Source: Ectocarpus siliculosus (taxonomy: Eukaryota; Sar; Phaeophyceae; Ectocarpales; Ectocarpaceae). From it: a DNA stretch of 50,248 bases. Within the stretch, counting starts at the first letter, position 1; every line of letters starts with the position of its first letter. A program made the translations under genes and the position numbers. The DNA is taken from contig FN649751.1 of the NCBI GenBank assembly GCA_000310025.1, forward strand, positions 1,195,653 through 1,245,900. Direction: 5' to 3'. Shown here one piece after another: positions 24,601 to 37,100 of the stretch. The notes under the pieces were generated by a model. The model searched no databases, was not told the DNA's origin, and saw only the letters and a program-made list of their open reading frames with translations.

Positions 24601-26201
24601 ATGTACTGAGTCAGGGTTGGAGCCAGGTTTCCCCACGGGTGGTACCACTCTACCACCTGCACCCAGCGCGTATGATGCGTTCGCAGTCGCAAGGGGAAGT
24701 TAATGTGTGGTAGAGAGGAGAGGAGAGGCGTGATGATGGATTCTTGCAAGTGTTGTTCACCTGCCTCGCCGCTGGGTTGAATAGCAAGATGACGCTCGCT
24801 GCTAAGGTAGGTGCCTCCATATCAAAACTTGAACCTCACCCCAAGCTAATACCCAAACGATGTCGGGTAACCGCACAGAACAAGTAAGAACCGAGCCTTG
24901 GGGGAACGTAACACGTCCTTCAGTGATGGCGCGTGCTGTGTTGCTGTGGAACAGCAGTCAGTTCCAGTAGTAGTATGGTACTGGGCCAACTGAGCCATTA
25001 TTCTTGTTTTGCTGATGGTGTGGGTATGAAACAGGCTGCAGGATCGAAAATATATGCTACTGCGATAAATCTTCCATGTTATTGCAAAACAGAGATGTAC
25101 AGGACTTGTTATGTATGGTCTCGGCTGGCACGCCCCAAAGTATGCAACCAAAAGGTGTTTCGCAGTCGGTCATCAAATACAACCAACCGCAGAAGAAGAA
25201 ACAAACTCGATTGGGAGATGGGATACGGGAAAGATCCAGACAGAGATAGCATCGCCTGTGTCAAACATAACACTTTGGATCTCCAGGTGGTACTTGCTTG
25301 TACGAGTAGTCAGCAGTGACCTTTCTTTGGAAACGTGCGTCTACCTTTGTTCAATGTGCTCGACCGCAATCGACTGCAAATAGATCTCACCTCCCCGTCC
25401 CCTGCGTAGCGTTCGTCCCAAAAAGTGGTTTTTCCATAGGATGCCGCCTCGGATGGCACTGCGTCATACTCCTGTACTTCCTCCAGAAGCTTAGCATCCA
25501 CTCTGTAGTTCCAAAGATTACAGAGTACGAGAATAGGCAGCCACGAGGGTTGAGGACGAACACCTTCAATGTCCTAGTCCTTTTCTGCTGGAAACAACAA
25601 CCAACCGTCTGCACCCCCCGTTGACAAATTTTTCCGGGGGGATTCGATACAGTCTCCCAGAATTCCATGTACAGAAACCCTCCGCCAACTTAACCCTGGG
25701 GGTTCAAACCAACCCCTCCTACCATAGCACATGTAGTGCTACGTACACACCATGGTAAACACCAAAGCCGCGTTCGCCAAGCCGCACTCGCCTTTCGTTC
25801 AGCTCTCCGAGCTCTTCTATCTCGGCAACCTCGTCGGACTGTTTCTTGAACAGATTTTTCATTCGATTCCTTGTCGTGTTTCCTCCATCGTCGCCGCTGG
25901 AAGTCGAAGATGAGCTATCCGACCCACTCGTCGTATTTCGGCTGCTATTCCTCGAACTGGACGTGTTGACGCTGGTTCCTCCTGTATCGTACCCCGCCAC
26001 GAAATTTCTGGGACTGCTACTGGTGCTACTACTGCTGTAGTCGTTGCTGGCGGACGACGAGGAGAAAGATCCGCTGTCGTCATGAGATCGGTTATTGCTG
26101 CTGTTGCTGCTGCTCCTTGAGCTTGAGGGATTAGATTTGGTGGCGTCACGACTACTGCTCCCATCATCGCTATCGCCACTTGGATCGCGAGGTCTCGGCA
26201 T
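21675..26201 (-). CDS. Class I SAM-dependent methyltransferase, EEF1AKMT4/METTL13-like, seven exons
   Basis: The closest known group is the METTL13/EEF1AKMT4 methyltransferases, which methylate lysine or the N-terminus of proteins such as eEF1A; the substrate here is inferred from family only. Minus-strand exons are 25747-26201, 25391-25502, 24530-24656, 24169-24252, 22927-23065, 22392-22525 and 21675-21775, with every phase matching, giving about 383 aa. Family blocks are YGKTTFWDERYAG, EWYHPWGNL, the SAM motif I VLVCGCGNSEMS (about residues 214-225), YDDGFENIVNADIS (acidic residue after strand 2), MEWKSIDLT, FDVALDKACLDS, LLQPEGAFICVSF, and the final YYIYVCIKDPSK. Intron 6 needs a GC donor (ATAG then GCGAGT at 22391), which yields DTIAKPE at the join. 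Exon 1 encodes about 151 residues rich in serine, ending in an acidic/basic stretch. Its link to exon 2 rests on a GTACGT donor and a phase-2 match, so the N-terminus is less sure than the catalytic domain. Confidence 0.87.
25747..26201 (-). other. Serine-rich low-complexity first exon of the methyltransferase gene
   Basis: From the ATG at 26201 the frame reads MPRPRDPSGDSDDG and then long runs of Ser, Asn, Asp and Thr, ending in KNLFKKQSDEVAEIEELGEL and a basic stretch. Homologues of this methyltransferase usually start close to the FWDERY block. This is therefore either a lineage-specific disordered extension or the first exon of a separate short gene. The donor GTACGT at 25746 and the acceptor CTACAG at 25503 join it in frame. 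Confidence 0.55.
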
Positions 26202-26628
26202 GAGAGTGGACTACCTACAACAAACTTCTTCCACCGGAGTACAATGCGATGTCTCTTGCGGACGACGGAGATGACGCGCGGTAAAAATGGGAACGCTTCG
26301 GCCCATCTCTCTACCCGTTCTGAAAAAAAGTCGATCCAATCTCACTGAACTCCCCGCATTGCCGCTCTGTCCTCTTGCGTGCTTGCAGGCCTGCCATAGC
26401 CAGTGCCACAGCTACCAAAAGCACCTCGCACTGCGTGCTGGGTCCACCAAACACATTGGAAACGGTGAGACAATACTGCCACCATGGTGCTTTTCTGGAA
26501 ACAGTTCTCTCCAGGTGTCAGTTCTCTCCCAATGTGTAGGTCTCTCGCTGCTGTAGGTGTTCGTAGACTATCTCTCCAGGTGTTCCTTGAAGCCCCATAT
26601 TTTCCAGCAATACGCTACATTGCTGCTG

Positions 26629-26665
<37 letters not shown>

Positions 26666-27029
26666 AAACACACGTTATGTAGCACTGATGCTAGGTAAAG
26701 TGTTTCTTCTATTGGGGATGCCTGGAAGAAAACGTTACATCCACGAAGTCTATCCGCAGCAAGCATTGCTAACTTGCTAACTACATGTATGCTGCAGCTG
26801 CAGAGCGAAAAGACTCACTCGCTGCCTGCAAGAGTTTTGGGATGGCACATTCATGTTATGCCGGCATCGACATATATACATGCTGATGAATTGGCGCAGC
26901 GAATAAAGTTATTCCTGACCCTTTGCGGTCGTACAGGAAATACCTGCGGCCGAGCGTCTCCACCACTACTGTCTACCTGCTGTGTACGTGTACCGCAGCC
27001 CGCTGTACGCTTGGGAACGAGACGTCCAC
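26202..27029. promoter_or_regulatory. Divergent intergenic region between the methyltransferase and ANK-FN3 genes
   Basis: This region of 828 bp separates two divergent start codons. It contains a (TGC)n tract and an 89-codon ATG frame at 26287-26556 without recognisable features. Promoters and 5' UTRs of both genes are expected here. No TATA box or conserved element could be named. Confidence 0.4.
26620..26665. repeat. (TGC)n microsatellite
   Basis: About fifteen TGC units with one TAC interruption. The tract lies in the divergent promoter region, outside both predicted coding sequences; read in frame it would give polyalanine, polyleucine or polycysteine. Confidence 0.95.
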
Positions 27030-30000
27030 ATGAGTCTGAACCAGCAGGGCGAACCCGAAGTCGCAGATCGGAAGACTGGGAATCGGGCGCACCGTCGCTC
27101 CGAGAGCGAGGCCAGTGGCGCGTTCGGCGGAGGTCCTCGTCCATTCACCAGCACCAGTTACGATAGTCCCCGATGGAGAGGTGGAGGCGCGAACAAGCAA
27201 CGTGGGTCAGGGGGGCGGTACGGGTGGAGGGCGAACGATGGCAATAACGTATCGCCGGCGGACGATGAAAATCCCAGACTGGTCTCCCTTGCTGACTTAA
27301 TCCGCAAAGAGGACAAGGTCCCTGCGACGCTCTTGTACGAACACCCAGGCGATACGGACGCTCCGATGGATGCCCGGGACATCGAGGCGGGAGGCCTCAC
27401 CCACCAAGCCATGAACGGCGGGGCGGTTGGCATGCAAGAAGCTCTTCAAGCGGCCGAGCACGGCAACTCTGTTCGCCTGTCGAAATTCTTGCAAGATGGA
27501 GGCAATCCGGACACGTTGTCAAGGCTCCACCACCTACGTTGGAGCCTGCTGCATTTAGCTGCAGGGTGCTCATCCATGGGAGGCCGCTTGGCTTTTGCGT
27601 CCCATCGTCGTCGCCCCGAGCCGGACTGCAACGATGGATACGTGACCTGCGTTTCGGAGCTGCTCGCCGCGGGCGCTGATCCTAACATTACGTCTAGTAG
27701 CTTAGGATATACGCCCCTGATGAGTGCGGCGTTAACTGGAAGCAAGGAATGCTGCTGGTTGTTGCTGAGGGCTGGGGCTCGGCTGGACATGAGGGCGGAC
27801 GATGGACGAACTGCGTTCGACTTTGCCCAGAAAGCCAGGTGGGCCTAATATTCAAGTTGCATCGGACGGAATCAAAAGTTCACTAAATGCCGCAATAACC
27901 ATATCTACCTTGCCCCAAGTTTCGGTCGATTTCGGTTTGGTCACAACGGAACGCGGTGCCCCCTGTGACGTGTTTGTTTTCGATATCAAACCCTAGTGTC
28001 CATGTTTCACGTTGCTCCTCCGCCACGTGTGACACAGGCACCTTGGCGGTGGAAGTTCGGGGGGTACACACGATTCCGTCTTAGATGTCCTTCGCGAACC
28101 CCCGAAGAAAATTCCAAGGTCGCCAACGTTGGTAATCGCAGCGCTTGCTGAACGATCAAGCCTCGAGCCGGAGGAGGAGGTCCCTCCTGTGGAGGTTCGG
28201 TGGAGGGTGCCGTCGCAGGCTAGTCTTGCTCCGACTTTATGCGGAGACGTGGAGAGATTTTACCTCAAAACGTGGTGCCGAGGAAAAGGAAAAGAGGTGA
28301 TCCGGACGAAGACCTCAACAGTAGACGTGCCTCGGAGAGATTTCTGCCGAAATCAGGTAAGATGCACAGCTGAGCTTGCTACCGCTGCGCGAGTTCTGTC
28401 GATTGCACTTGAGGTAGTCAGCCATCAACCCCGTGGTCACCGCTCGTGCGTTGCATGCACCGTGCACCTGCGCGTGGTTTGGAAAAGTTGACAGGCCCTT
28501 CGCCCATAAAGTACCTCCATTTCGTACTGAATCCTGGGGCCAAGAGACGAGGCACAGGGCATGCCACTGCGTGAAATTTCACCTATAGACGGGATCTTCC
28601 CAGTTCGAGAGGTTGAGACACAGCAGAGAGCGCACCACACATACAGCACGCGTAAAGCTTGCTGCCTGCACCAGCGGGCGCGCTAAGAGTGGGCTGTATA
28701 GTCTTCCTGGCCCTACTAGCCTTGTCACGCAAGCTCCCAAGCCGTAAACGGTATTCTGAAGGAGTAACGAGGGTGGAATGTAGATGGCTCTCCCGGAGAA
28801 ATATCGCTGAAAATAAACGGGAAAAGTCGTCAAGTTGCCTTCAAACAAGCATATAAAAACGGAGCGAGCACGCTCCACGCCTGAAAGCGTATATCAGCAA
28901 CTGCGGCCGTAATTCCCACGGTAGGGTGACGGCCAGAGGTTACCCTATACCATGCAGCCACCCTCAGACCGTTGATACGTGGTAGACATCAGCGTATGGA
29001 CCCCATGGCCAGGCTTGTCTTCGTTTCTGTTTCAACACAAAAAAGAGACATGTTTGCCTGTACACAGCTAAAATCACCAGCATCGGCGTGCAAGGGGATG
29101 ATCCGCCAAGCAATCTCTGACCTCTCAGGTCGGGTGAATCTCAAACTTTCTGGGCTTCCAGGCCATGTAGTTTGGTGATCTACTGACTTTGTCGCTATGT
29201 TTCACTTTGCATCTACATCTGCCGGGGCGAGAGAGCGGGGATGAGAGACCATGCTGTACAATGAACCGTATTTCCGTAAGAATCGTTTTATCTCGAACAA
29301 GTTGTTTGCCCTTTCTCGCCGTCGCGCGCTCTCGTTTTGCTCCTTGAACCGTCGCCGTTTTGACTCATGATGTCTCGCGATATGTCTAACCTGAGTGAGA
29401 GCAAGCTCACCCAGGCGGAGTTCAATGCGGGTGACAGTCTTCAAGGTTCCACCTCATGTGGGACCCAAGAGGCCAAAGCGCACTGCCTTTTGCTCCCACT
29501 CAAAAATTTGTCGGAGATTTGCCACTTGATTGTTCCACATAGAAAAACAAAGATGAAATGATACTTCTTTGAATTTGGGGTGAATCAAACCGACAGCACA
29601 CTTTTCTCTCACCCTTGGGCGAGATACACGCAACCGATCTGAAAGTTATTCACCACGCTGGGTAGCATAGATCTATGCGCCCATCACGCACGCGTCCCTG
29701 CACGTGTCGCTGCACACGGGAGCCTAGCTGCTTGCAAGCGTTGCAGCAGCTGGCGTGCTGTGCCTGTTTCGGCTGTATGACGTGCTACAAGGAAGATCCA
29801 GTCCATTGGTGCTTGATTTTCCGTTGGGAAAACGAGAAAGCAAGGGCCTTCTCGTCATGTTGAGTTCGCTCGTTTCACAAGCAAGCAAGGTTCGAGATAA
29901 AGCATTGACTAAGAAAGCCCACATTGCCACGGACAGAGAGTGAACACAGGTGGCAGCCTGCAGTTTTTTGCCTTGATTCTCGACCCAAGAGGTAAGAAGT

Positions 30001-32531
30001 CGATTGAATTGCTCCTCTTCTCGCTTCTCTCGTTGTATGTTCTTTTTTAGACCAGATCGCCGAGTTGATTTCGATAGCGAGACCCGAAAACCAGCTCCTA
30101 CGGCCCACAGGCCACGCCGTAGCCCGACACCGATCTATTGCATGTGGGCGTGGGGTTGTTCGGAGCGGAGCCTCTCAGTCTTTCGAGGCGTTGTATTGCA
30201 GCCATAGTTGTACCTTGAAGCACCTAGGGTGGGAGTCTGACCGTTCCTTTCTCATAGGCTTGTTTGAATGCAAGTTGCACAGCTACTTTTTTGCTATTTA
30301 CCCGCGATATTGCCCTTCTACATTCCATGCTCGTACTCCTTCAGAATACCGTCCAAGGCTTGGAGCTTCGTCTAACAAAGGCTAGTAAGGGTAGGTAAAC
30401 TATACACCCCACTCTGAGCGCGCCGGCTGGTGCAGGCAGCAAGCTTTACGCGTGCTTGTGTAGGGTGCGCTCTCTGCTCTGCCCCAACCTCTCCAACTGG
30501 GAAGATCCGGTCTTTTGGTGAAATTTCAAGCAGTGGCATACCCTGTGCCTGGTCTCTTGGCCCCAGGATTCAGTACGAATTGGAGATACTCTATCCTTGC
30601 GGGTATCAGAGCTAGCCCCATAGAATGCCAACATCAGGAGGTGCTACAACGAAACCGTGTTATCGTGCCCAACCCTTGATTTCTTCGCAGATCATCGACA
30701 GAGGGATCGCTCTTCGAAAAAACCTCTGCCTTCCTCAGTCGCAAACGACATCAGCCATCGTCCATGGCCTACAGGCGGGGGATATATACTCGTTCACTGT
30801 TTCTTGTGTCGCGGAGGTGGAAGGCGCGCTGCGACATGTGAGCACCAATGTAATTTGTTGTTTCAATTGCTAAGTTTCTTGTGTCCAGGAGTGCTTGGAT
30901 ATGCGGCGGAGGCATGTCTCTTGATCTAAAGCTCACGGAAGAGGCTTCCATAAGCGTTTGGCATGATGTGATGCGTTGTTTCGCCAAGTCGGCAAATACT
31001 TGGCATTTAGTGTATGTAGCACGTGCCGGCCATTGCGTATACCTAGCATGTACAGCTCGGATGATGAGAGTCGTATAATACATCTGCTTGTTTTACCACG
31101 CCGATTCGTGCCGCTTTTGCAGTCCCCACCGTCTTGCATGTCGAAGCCGCTACTGATTCCGGAATCGAAGGAGGATCATCAGTGGCGCCTTGGAGGGATG
31201 CTTCAGATGGTAACTGGGAAAGAGACACCCTCAACTGGTACAACCGGAGAGGGTAGCGCAGCACCACAGGTGGGTTGGCAGGAAAATTCGAGTTTACGTG
31301 AAGTGCCACATGGGCACTGGCGGTATGGTATTGTGCAGCTTCAAAACTGCTGTCGCATCGCATCGAAGATGAAGCGTTTCTAAGGCATTGTGTTTATGCT
31401 GCTCTGTTGAGATGAGTGCGATGAAAGGAGCTTTGAACCCATGAATCGATCCTGAGCGTGAACTAAAACACAATTTGGAATTCGCCTTTCGAAACGTGCT
31501 GTTGTGTCTTGCTCATGGTACCCCAATGAAATATCAGGTACGACGGGTGACCAACCAATCTCCCACAAGTATTGACCAGCGGCGGGGTCCTGCAAAGAGT
31601 TTCAGCGTGTCCTGGGCGAAGGTGCAGTGCATGAGTACTGAATAGATTTATGTAAACGCATGGAGTATATGTATCATGTCTGTGTCGACTCTTTGTATAC
31701 ATACCGGAAGGAATCGAGGTCGACGTTTGGCGTTCTAAGTTGAAGAGACGACTTGTGCTGGCACATCAGGCAACGGCACCTCAAGCGCGTGGCCGTTCAT
31801 TCCCAAATGTGTGACGCTCTCTCGCTCAAATGATTGCTTCCCCGAACAACAGGATGATATCGCTCCCACGATAGATCAACGACAACCGGCAAGTTACCGC
31901 GCGAGCGATGATGTGATCGTGTCTCCGTCCGGCGACTTCGGGCGGTCCTTAACAAGCAGTACCAGCGAGTGGGAGCCCAAACACGCTTCCCCTGTGGTGC
32001 CTTTGCGACGTCGCTCGCAGGTCAGAAGCGCCCAGTATTTCAGAGATTGACAGAAATTTGGAGTATGGGGTTTTATCGTCAGCGATGCGGCCGATTTCCA
32101 AAGGGGTCTTTGGCTCAACCCAAGACATCGCCCTTTGGCGGCTGGCTCCAATTGCTTGCAAGTGCTGTTTGTCAAGAGTAAGTACCTGATATGGTCAACT
32201 TTCTCACGCTGCCAGTTTCGTCTGTACACCTGCTTGCCTCGAGACGTCTTATCAGTCGTACGCGAGCTCCGCGACGCGAGCCGACACATTCCTACAGACT
32301 TCGACGGCTGACGAGACAATTCGAGCCTCGATGGCGTTCCCTCCCCCAAGTACATCCTCACCTTTGGAAGAAGGAACCGAAGCGCGGCCGTTATTCAGTG
32401 ACACGACGCCGCACGCTGGACGGGCTCAGGGAGAAATGGGTGGCGGAGGACCCCCTCTGACCTTCTCGACGAATAGTTCGGGATTCGAAGCGAGCGAATT
32501 TTACGAAGACGGTGGCTGTAGCGTTAGTTAA
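27030..32531 (+). CDS. Ankyrin-repeat plus fibronectin type III protein, about six exons
   Basis: Predicted exons are 27030-27838, 28038-28356, 30739-30837, 31123-31269, about 31853-32020 and 32298-32531, about 591 aa. Residues 1-130 are polar and glycine/arginine-rich. Residues 135-270 hold ankyrin repeats: ALQAAEHGNSVRLSKFLQDG, SLLHLAAG, VSELLAAGADPNI, GYTPLMSAALTGS, LLLRAGARLDMR and GRTAFDFAQKA. An FN3 domain follows, split by intron 2: SPTLVIAAL, VEVRWRVPS and RFYLKTW in exon 2; AIVHGLQAGDIYSFTVSCVA in exon 3. The tail is Ser/Pro/Gly-rich and acidic. Exons 1-3 are well supported by domain content and phase. Exons 4-6 rest on splice signals and phase only. FANK1 of animals has the same two domains in the opposite order, so I do not call it an orthologue. 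Such proteins are binding scaffolds; no enzymatic domain is visible. Intron 2 carries the inverted-repeat element. Confidence 0.75.
28500..28868. repeat. Left arm of intronic inverted repeat 1
   Basis: Reads on the minus strand like the plus strand of 30235-30605. Both arms keep an open frame with similar peptides: the minus frame of this arm has SLGPRIQYEMEVLY, the plus frame of the other has SLGPRIQYELEILY. Confidence 0.65.
30235..30605. repeat. Right arm of intronic inverted repeat 1
   Basis: Inverted partner of 28500-28868. It ends about 130 bp before exon 3 of the ANK-FN3 gene, so it lies close to the acceptor of that intron. Confidence 0.65.
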
Positions 32532-33455
32532 ATAGTTGGGCGTTTGCAGGGCAACGGGTTTTCGTTGTCTGGGTGATGGGGTGCTTTTTTCAGGTGAACC
32601 TTTTGTGACCAGAGGTTGACGTTGGGATGAGCTGATTCGGCCTAGGGGACTATCTCGGCTGCCCACGACAAGGTTGACCATGTTTTACGGAGGTAAATTT
32701 GCGCAACCTAGGCATGTTCATGTGGATCGTAGCTCTGGCTTCATACGGCATCAATATCATCATTGGTGCTACTGCTGCTGTAGACTAACTTGTTTGTTCG
32801 TTGGTGTCATTTTCGTGTTTTGTCCTTGCCCGTCAACGACATCGGCGGGGTTTATTCTGAACGTGCGTGGTGATCATGTATTTGAAGTGGTGGCTCGGTC
32901 GTCGTACGGTTTAAATCCCTCTGTGTTCAGATGTTGATAAAAACGTGCAACATTGCGTCCCTCCTTGCAGTTTCACGGTCTTACGATACGCGGCACCTTG
33001 TTGTGATCGTGACATGGGATAGACTAGGGATGGTTCTTCGGAAGTCCGCAGCCTGTAGAAATCAGCTCACAAAGGGAGCTTATGTTGGTACCAACTACAT
33101 GTAGGCACAGGCGGATCTTTTCGATCTTGCATCGCATCATGTCATCATGATATCATCGCACACATCCCTCGCAACGCGCTCAGGATCAGGAGCTTGGAAG
33201 CCGCAATTCACGGGCGCAGAGTTGGGTGCGATTGGGCTATAGACGCAGCTCCCACAAGGGAGTGCAGAGGTATGCACTTCACCTTCTATAACACAGCATA
33301 GTAGCACACAATTGTGGAAGCCTGGGCAGAAGCGAGTCTGTGGGCAGGGAGTATGGGGGCTACGAAGTATTCACGGAGCCCCAGAGAGCGGGACACGTGA
33401 CCCAAGGTCGAAAGACGAGGGCCGCAAACGCAAGCGCACAGACAGAGGAGAGGCA
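32532..33455. other. Intergenic region between the ANK-FN3 and NELF-A genes
   Basis: Tandem same-strand spacing of about 0.9 kb. It should hold the 3' end of one transcript and the promoter of the next. The NELF-A frame is open upstream to 33312 but has no ATG before 33456. Nothing else is recognised. Confidence 0.4.
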
Positions 33456-34085
33456 ATGCCAACCCCGAAGCACATCCGTGCGTTCGAGCTGAGGCTTAGG
33501 GCCAACTGGAGCAGCGAAGATGTTGTACAAATGCTCACGCCGGACTTCGTGGAATCAGTGTTACTCCACGGTTTCGCCGCACTCGAACCCACCATCAAGG
33601 TTAGTCAGTTAGGGCGGAGAGGGGCGCGTCACCTGCACCCTGTTGGGCGTTCAACGTTACAGCAGCTCGGTATTGTGTCAAAGCGTTGCCAGCACACCAG
33701 TCTGCGGAGCTGTTGCTGAACCTAGGACCGTTTCCTCAAAAGCAACGTGTAGACTACGCCAAAAAGTCTTTTCTCCCAGCAGCGTGAGACAGCTACTTGT
33801 ACAGATGTACATACTGCTGTGATCTTGCAGACCGCATCTTTATGCGACTCCCCGTTTTGCTAGCGTTTAGCGTTGTACGGGGGGTGTTTTGTGTGTTTTT
33901 GGAACCTAAGAACACCCAAGTGTTGCTTGCCGTTACCGTGTACACTGGAAGGTATTTTGAAGTTTGCGGCAGTCAATCCTAGAGAGGGAGCGTGTGCGAC
34001 ACAGACACCTTCATCAACGGTCAACTACCCTACACTTGTTAGACTATCATATACAGGCAGGTCCCTTTCTCCTGTCTTCCCCGTA

Positions 34086-34132
<47 letters not shown>

Positions 34133-37100
34133 GGGCTCCATCATGCAACACGTAAGGCGTGGCACTTCGACGGGCGATCGCCCTCTTTCGGTTGTCGTGG
34201 TTTCGCACACATTTGAGTCTCACAAGTAGAGCACCACGCGCCTCACCGCTACTGTATGCACATTACAGCAGTAAACCACCAAACGCTCCCAAACCCCTCC
34301 CCTTGACGTGATACCGTTCGAGCGTAACCCCCTGCGAACTGACAACTGCTGTCTGTGAACGACGCCCCCGAAAAATGTGGGGGCGGATGGAGGCCCTCAG
34401 ATGAAGACCCGCGTGGATTCTTTTGTGCGTATTCATACAAAGTATGCGTATGATATAAGACCATGTCCCATTTTTTTCAAATTCTTCCGTATACAGAACG
34501 CGCCACCACTTAAGAACCTCTACATGTAATGTATGTGTAGTTTCGAGGCTGGGGTTCTTAGTTCCTATACTAGGGTCATGCTACGAATGGTCGCTATGTA
34601 GGTTTTAGTGCAGGGGTTCTTAACCGAGCTCACAAATGGTGCTCAAGTTCTTAAATTATTGGTTCAGTATTTTTTTTGGCTCCTGACTTCTCATCATCAC
34701 AGGTGGCGTGTTCTGTAGTTTTGAATTCCCAAACTTTGAGAATGCGAACAATAACACTAGGCGGGTATATCAAACCTCTGGTACCATGCATTTACAAGCA
34801 TATCATAGGCCCATGAATTAGCATACATCTTGACTTCGACATGTGGAAAGACTGACTGTCATGTACCGTGACGGTACGAGGTTGTTGCAGATCCTCTTTG
34901 ACGTTACCGATATTTAGTGAGAATATGAAATGTTGTAGGTCAAGCGGCATCACATGGTATTATCGGTGGGAAGTGGGCGAACTCGAACACGACGCACCAC
35001 ACAAACATCTACGTCGACAAGTTTCTGGAACTTTTTATGTTGGACATCATGAATCGACCGCAGTGTTGCAAAAATGAATAACGCGCAGTAGTTTTTTGGC
35101 ATATCCTCCACGCGTGTTGCCCCCCACCCCCCCGGTGTTTGCCATCGGGGTTGTGGTTTCGTCATTTGGCAACGACGTTGAAAAACAAGACGATCACTTC
35201 GTGAGCTCGGCAACCAGGTTACCGCTTGTTTTTTTTTTGCTTCTGTTTTTTTTTTTTGCGGTAACCATGAATAGTGGTCGAGTAGATCATGTTGTGCGGG
35301 GTCGAGAACCCTCACTCCGCGCAAGGGGGATGATCCCACCACGTTGTGTTAAAATGGTCAAGCATCCTCGAGGCAGTCACACAGTGCTTATAACTGTCTC
35401 TGGAAGTGAAAGCACCAGAAAATAAATTAAGTCATACGCAGCTGTCATCCGTACGCAAGTAAGTAAGCACAAGATGCCGAACACCCTTAGCAGGATGCAG
35501 CGCACTCTTCATGCGACTCGCCGAATACCTCACGGCGCTTCGCGCTTGGTGATTGTGAGAGCCTGGTCCGGTGAGAACCCGGCGTGCTCCGTCCCGGCTT
35601 TGTAGGGATGCGAGGTCAATGGTCTAACGACTACGGCATGCACGACTATGAGTACACCCCCCCCCCCACGCGTGTTCTAGAACAGGGTAGATATTCTCGC
35701 TTCCAACTTATCACTTGGATCGATCATTGGGGGCGGAAAGTGTTGTTTCTCGTAGGACATCGAAACTTAAAGTGACCTCTTCAAGTAAGTAAGCACAAGA
35801 TGCCGAACACCCTTGGCAGGATGCAGCGCACCCTTCATGCGACTCACCGAATACCTCACGGCGCTTCGCGCTTGGTGATTGTGAGAGACTGGTCCGGTGA
35901 GAACCCGGCGTGCTCCGTCCCGGCTTTGTAGGGATGCGAGGTCAATGGTCTAACGACTACGGCATGCACGACTATGAGTACACCCCCCCCCCCCCGCGTG
36001 TTCTAAAACAGGGGAAATATTCTCGCTTCCAACTTATCACTTGGATCGATCATTGGGGGCGGAAAGTGTTGTTTCTCGTAGGACATCGAAACTTAAAGTG
36101 ACCTCTTGGTTTCCCTTCGTCTGTGCGTAGGTAACTCCATCACATCAGCGTTGTGGGATACTCCAATACAGATCGTAAGGCCCTTACGGTGGCGCTTTCG
36201 AACTCAAGTCAGCACTCCCGTATACTGCTACTACATATGCGTAGTTCGATGCACCAAAAGAGATAACGGAGCCGACCAAGTGCTAGTTTTCGCGTCTCAA
36301 GTCGAAATCCGCTTTGGGAACAGCCTTTGTCTGTTCACTGACCATTGCTGTTGTAACAAACTTCAACCTATGATTTTGGCCAGCCAAGTTGTGACCGCGT
36401 TCATGTTCTATGTGGAGGAGAAGCTCCACGTCTCATTCGTGATTTTTTTCTCTTTACTTTGACCAAAAACCAAGTACCTGGTCGCGTGGTCAACTTCTTG
36501 TACTCCACAACCCCCCGATCCCGAAGTGGTAAAAAAATCTAACTCATGTGAGGGAAATAGACGAAAGTTGGTATGCTCACCCCTCCTTCCCAGACGAAAG
36601 TGGGTCTTCGAAAAAACGCCTGGCGGCGACTGCCAACGAGCGAGTCAACCGCACTCCAAATTCCATTCTGACGCCTAGCCAACATGGCCAGGACCCATGC
36701 ATCCATTTCTACGAATTTTCTTGCACGTCGCCAGGCCCAACACCACCACGGCTCACAAGACCGCAACAGGTTGCCTTACTTTGTCAGGCATTCGGGTGGA
36801 TGTATCCACCGACTTCTACTAGTTTTAAACCCACCATTGTCCGAAATGTACCCACTTTTGTCTGCTTTCGGGCGTCGAGAATCAACTTCCACTTTACCGC
36901 ATGGCAGAACATCGATCAGTCTCGGAACGTCTCCGAAAACTCTCCACCGCATTGTTTACAACCAAAGACACCGACCGCGGTGAAACAATGAGGCCCGGTC
37001 GGTTTGGCTGGTTGGTTGACAAACACACATTCAACGGCGAGCAAGTAAGCAATCGACACTAATGAGACCCTTCCGGGGTAGGTGTAACTCACGCGCGCAC

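Larger units (their letters stand above)
28500..30605. mobile_element. Foldback / long terminal-inverted-repeat element in intron 2 of the ANK-FN3 gene
   Basis: The left arm (about 28500-28868) is an inverted, diverged copy of the right arm (about 30235-30605), roughly 370 bp each. Shared blocks in inverted orientation include TGGTGCAGGCAGCAAGCTTT, GCGCTCTCTGCT, TTGGCCCCAGGATTCAGTAC and CTCCTTCAGAATACCGT. About 1.37 kb lies between the arms, with no recognisable transposase. The whole element sits inside the intron that splits the FN3 domain. It resembles a foldback or non-autonomous TIR element. The exact ends and any target-site duplication could not be fixed by eye. Confidence 0.65.

Noticed and set aside
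26982-27029. Upstream extension of the ANK-FN3 frame from a GTG codon
   Set aside because: No ATG is present in this extension; the first ATG is at 27030 and non-ATG starts are not expected here.
33312-33455. N-terminal extension of NELF-A from a TTG
   Set aside because: The frame is open but lacks an ATG, and the family match begins just after the ATG at 33456.
34694-34760. Extra NELF-A exon in the long intron (frame starting VACSVVL after CACAG)
   Set aside because: It resembles the animal sequence by chance, but its phase does not fit exon 2. The two known exons already align with animal NELF-A without a gap.
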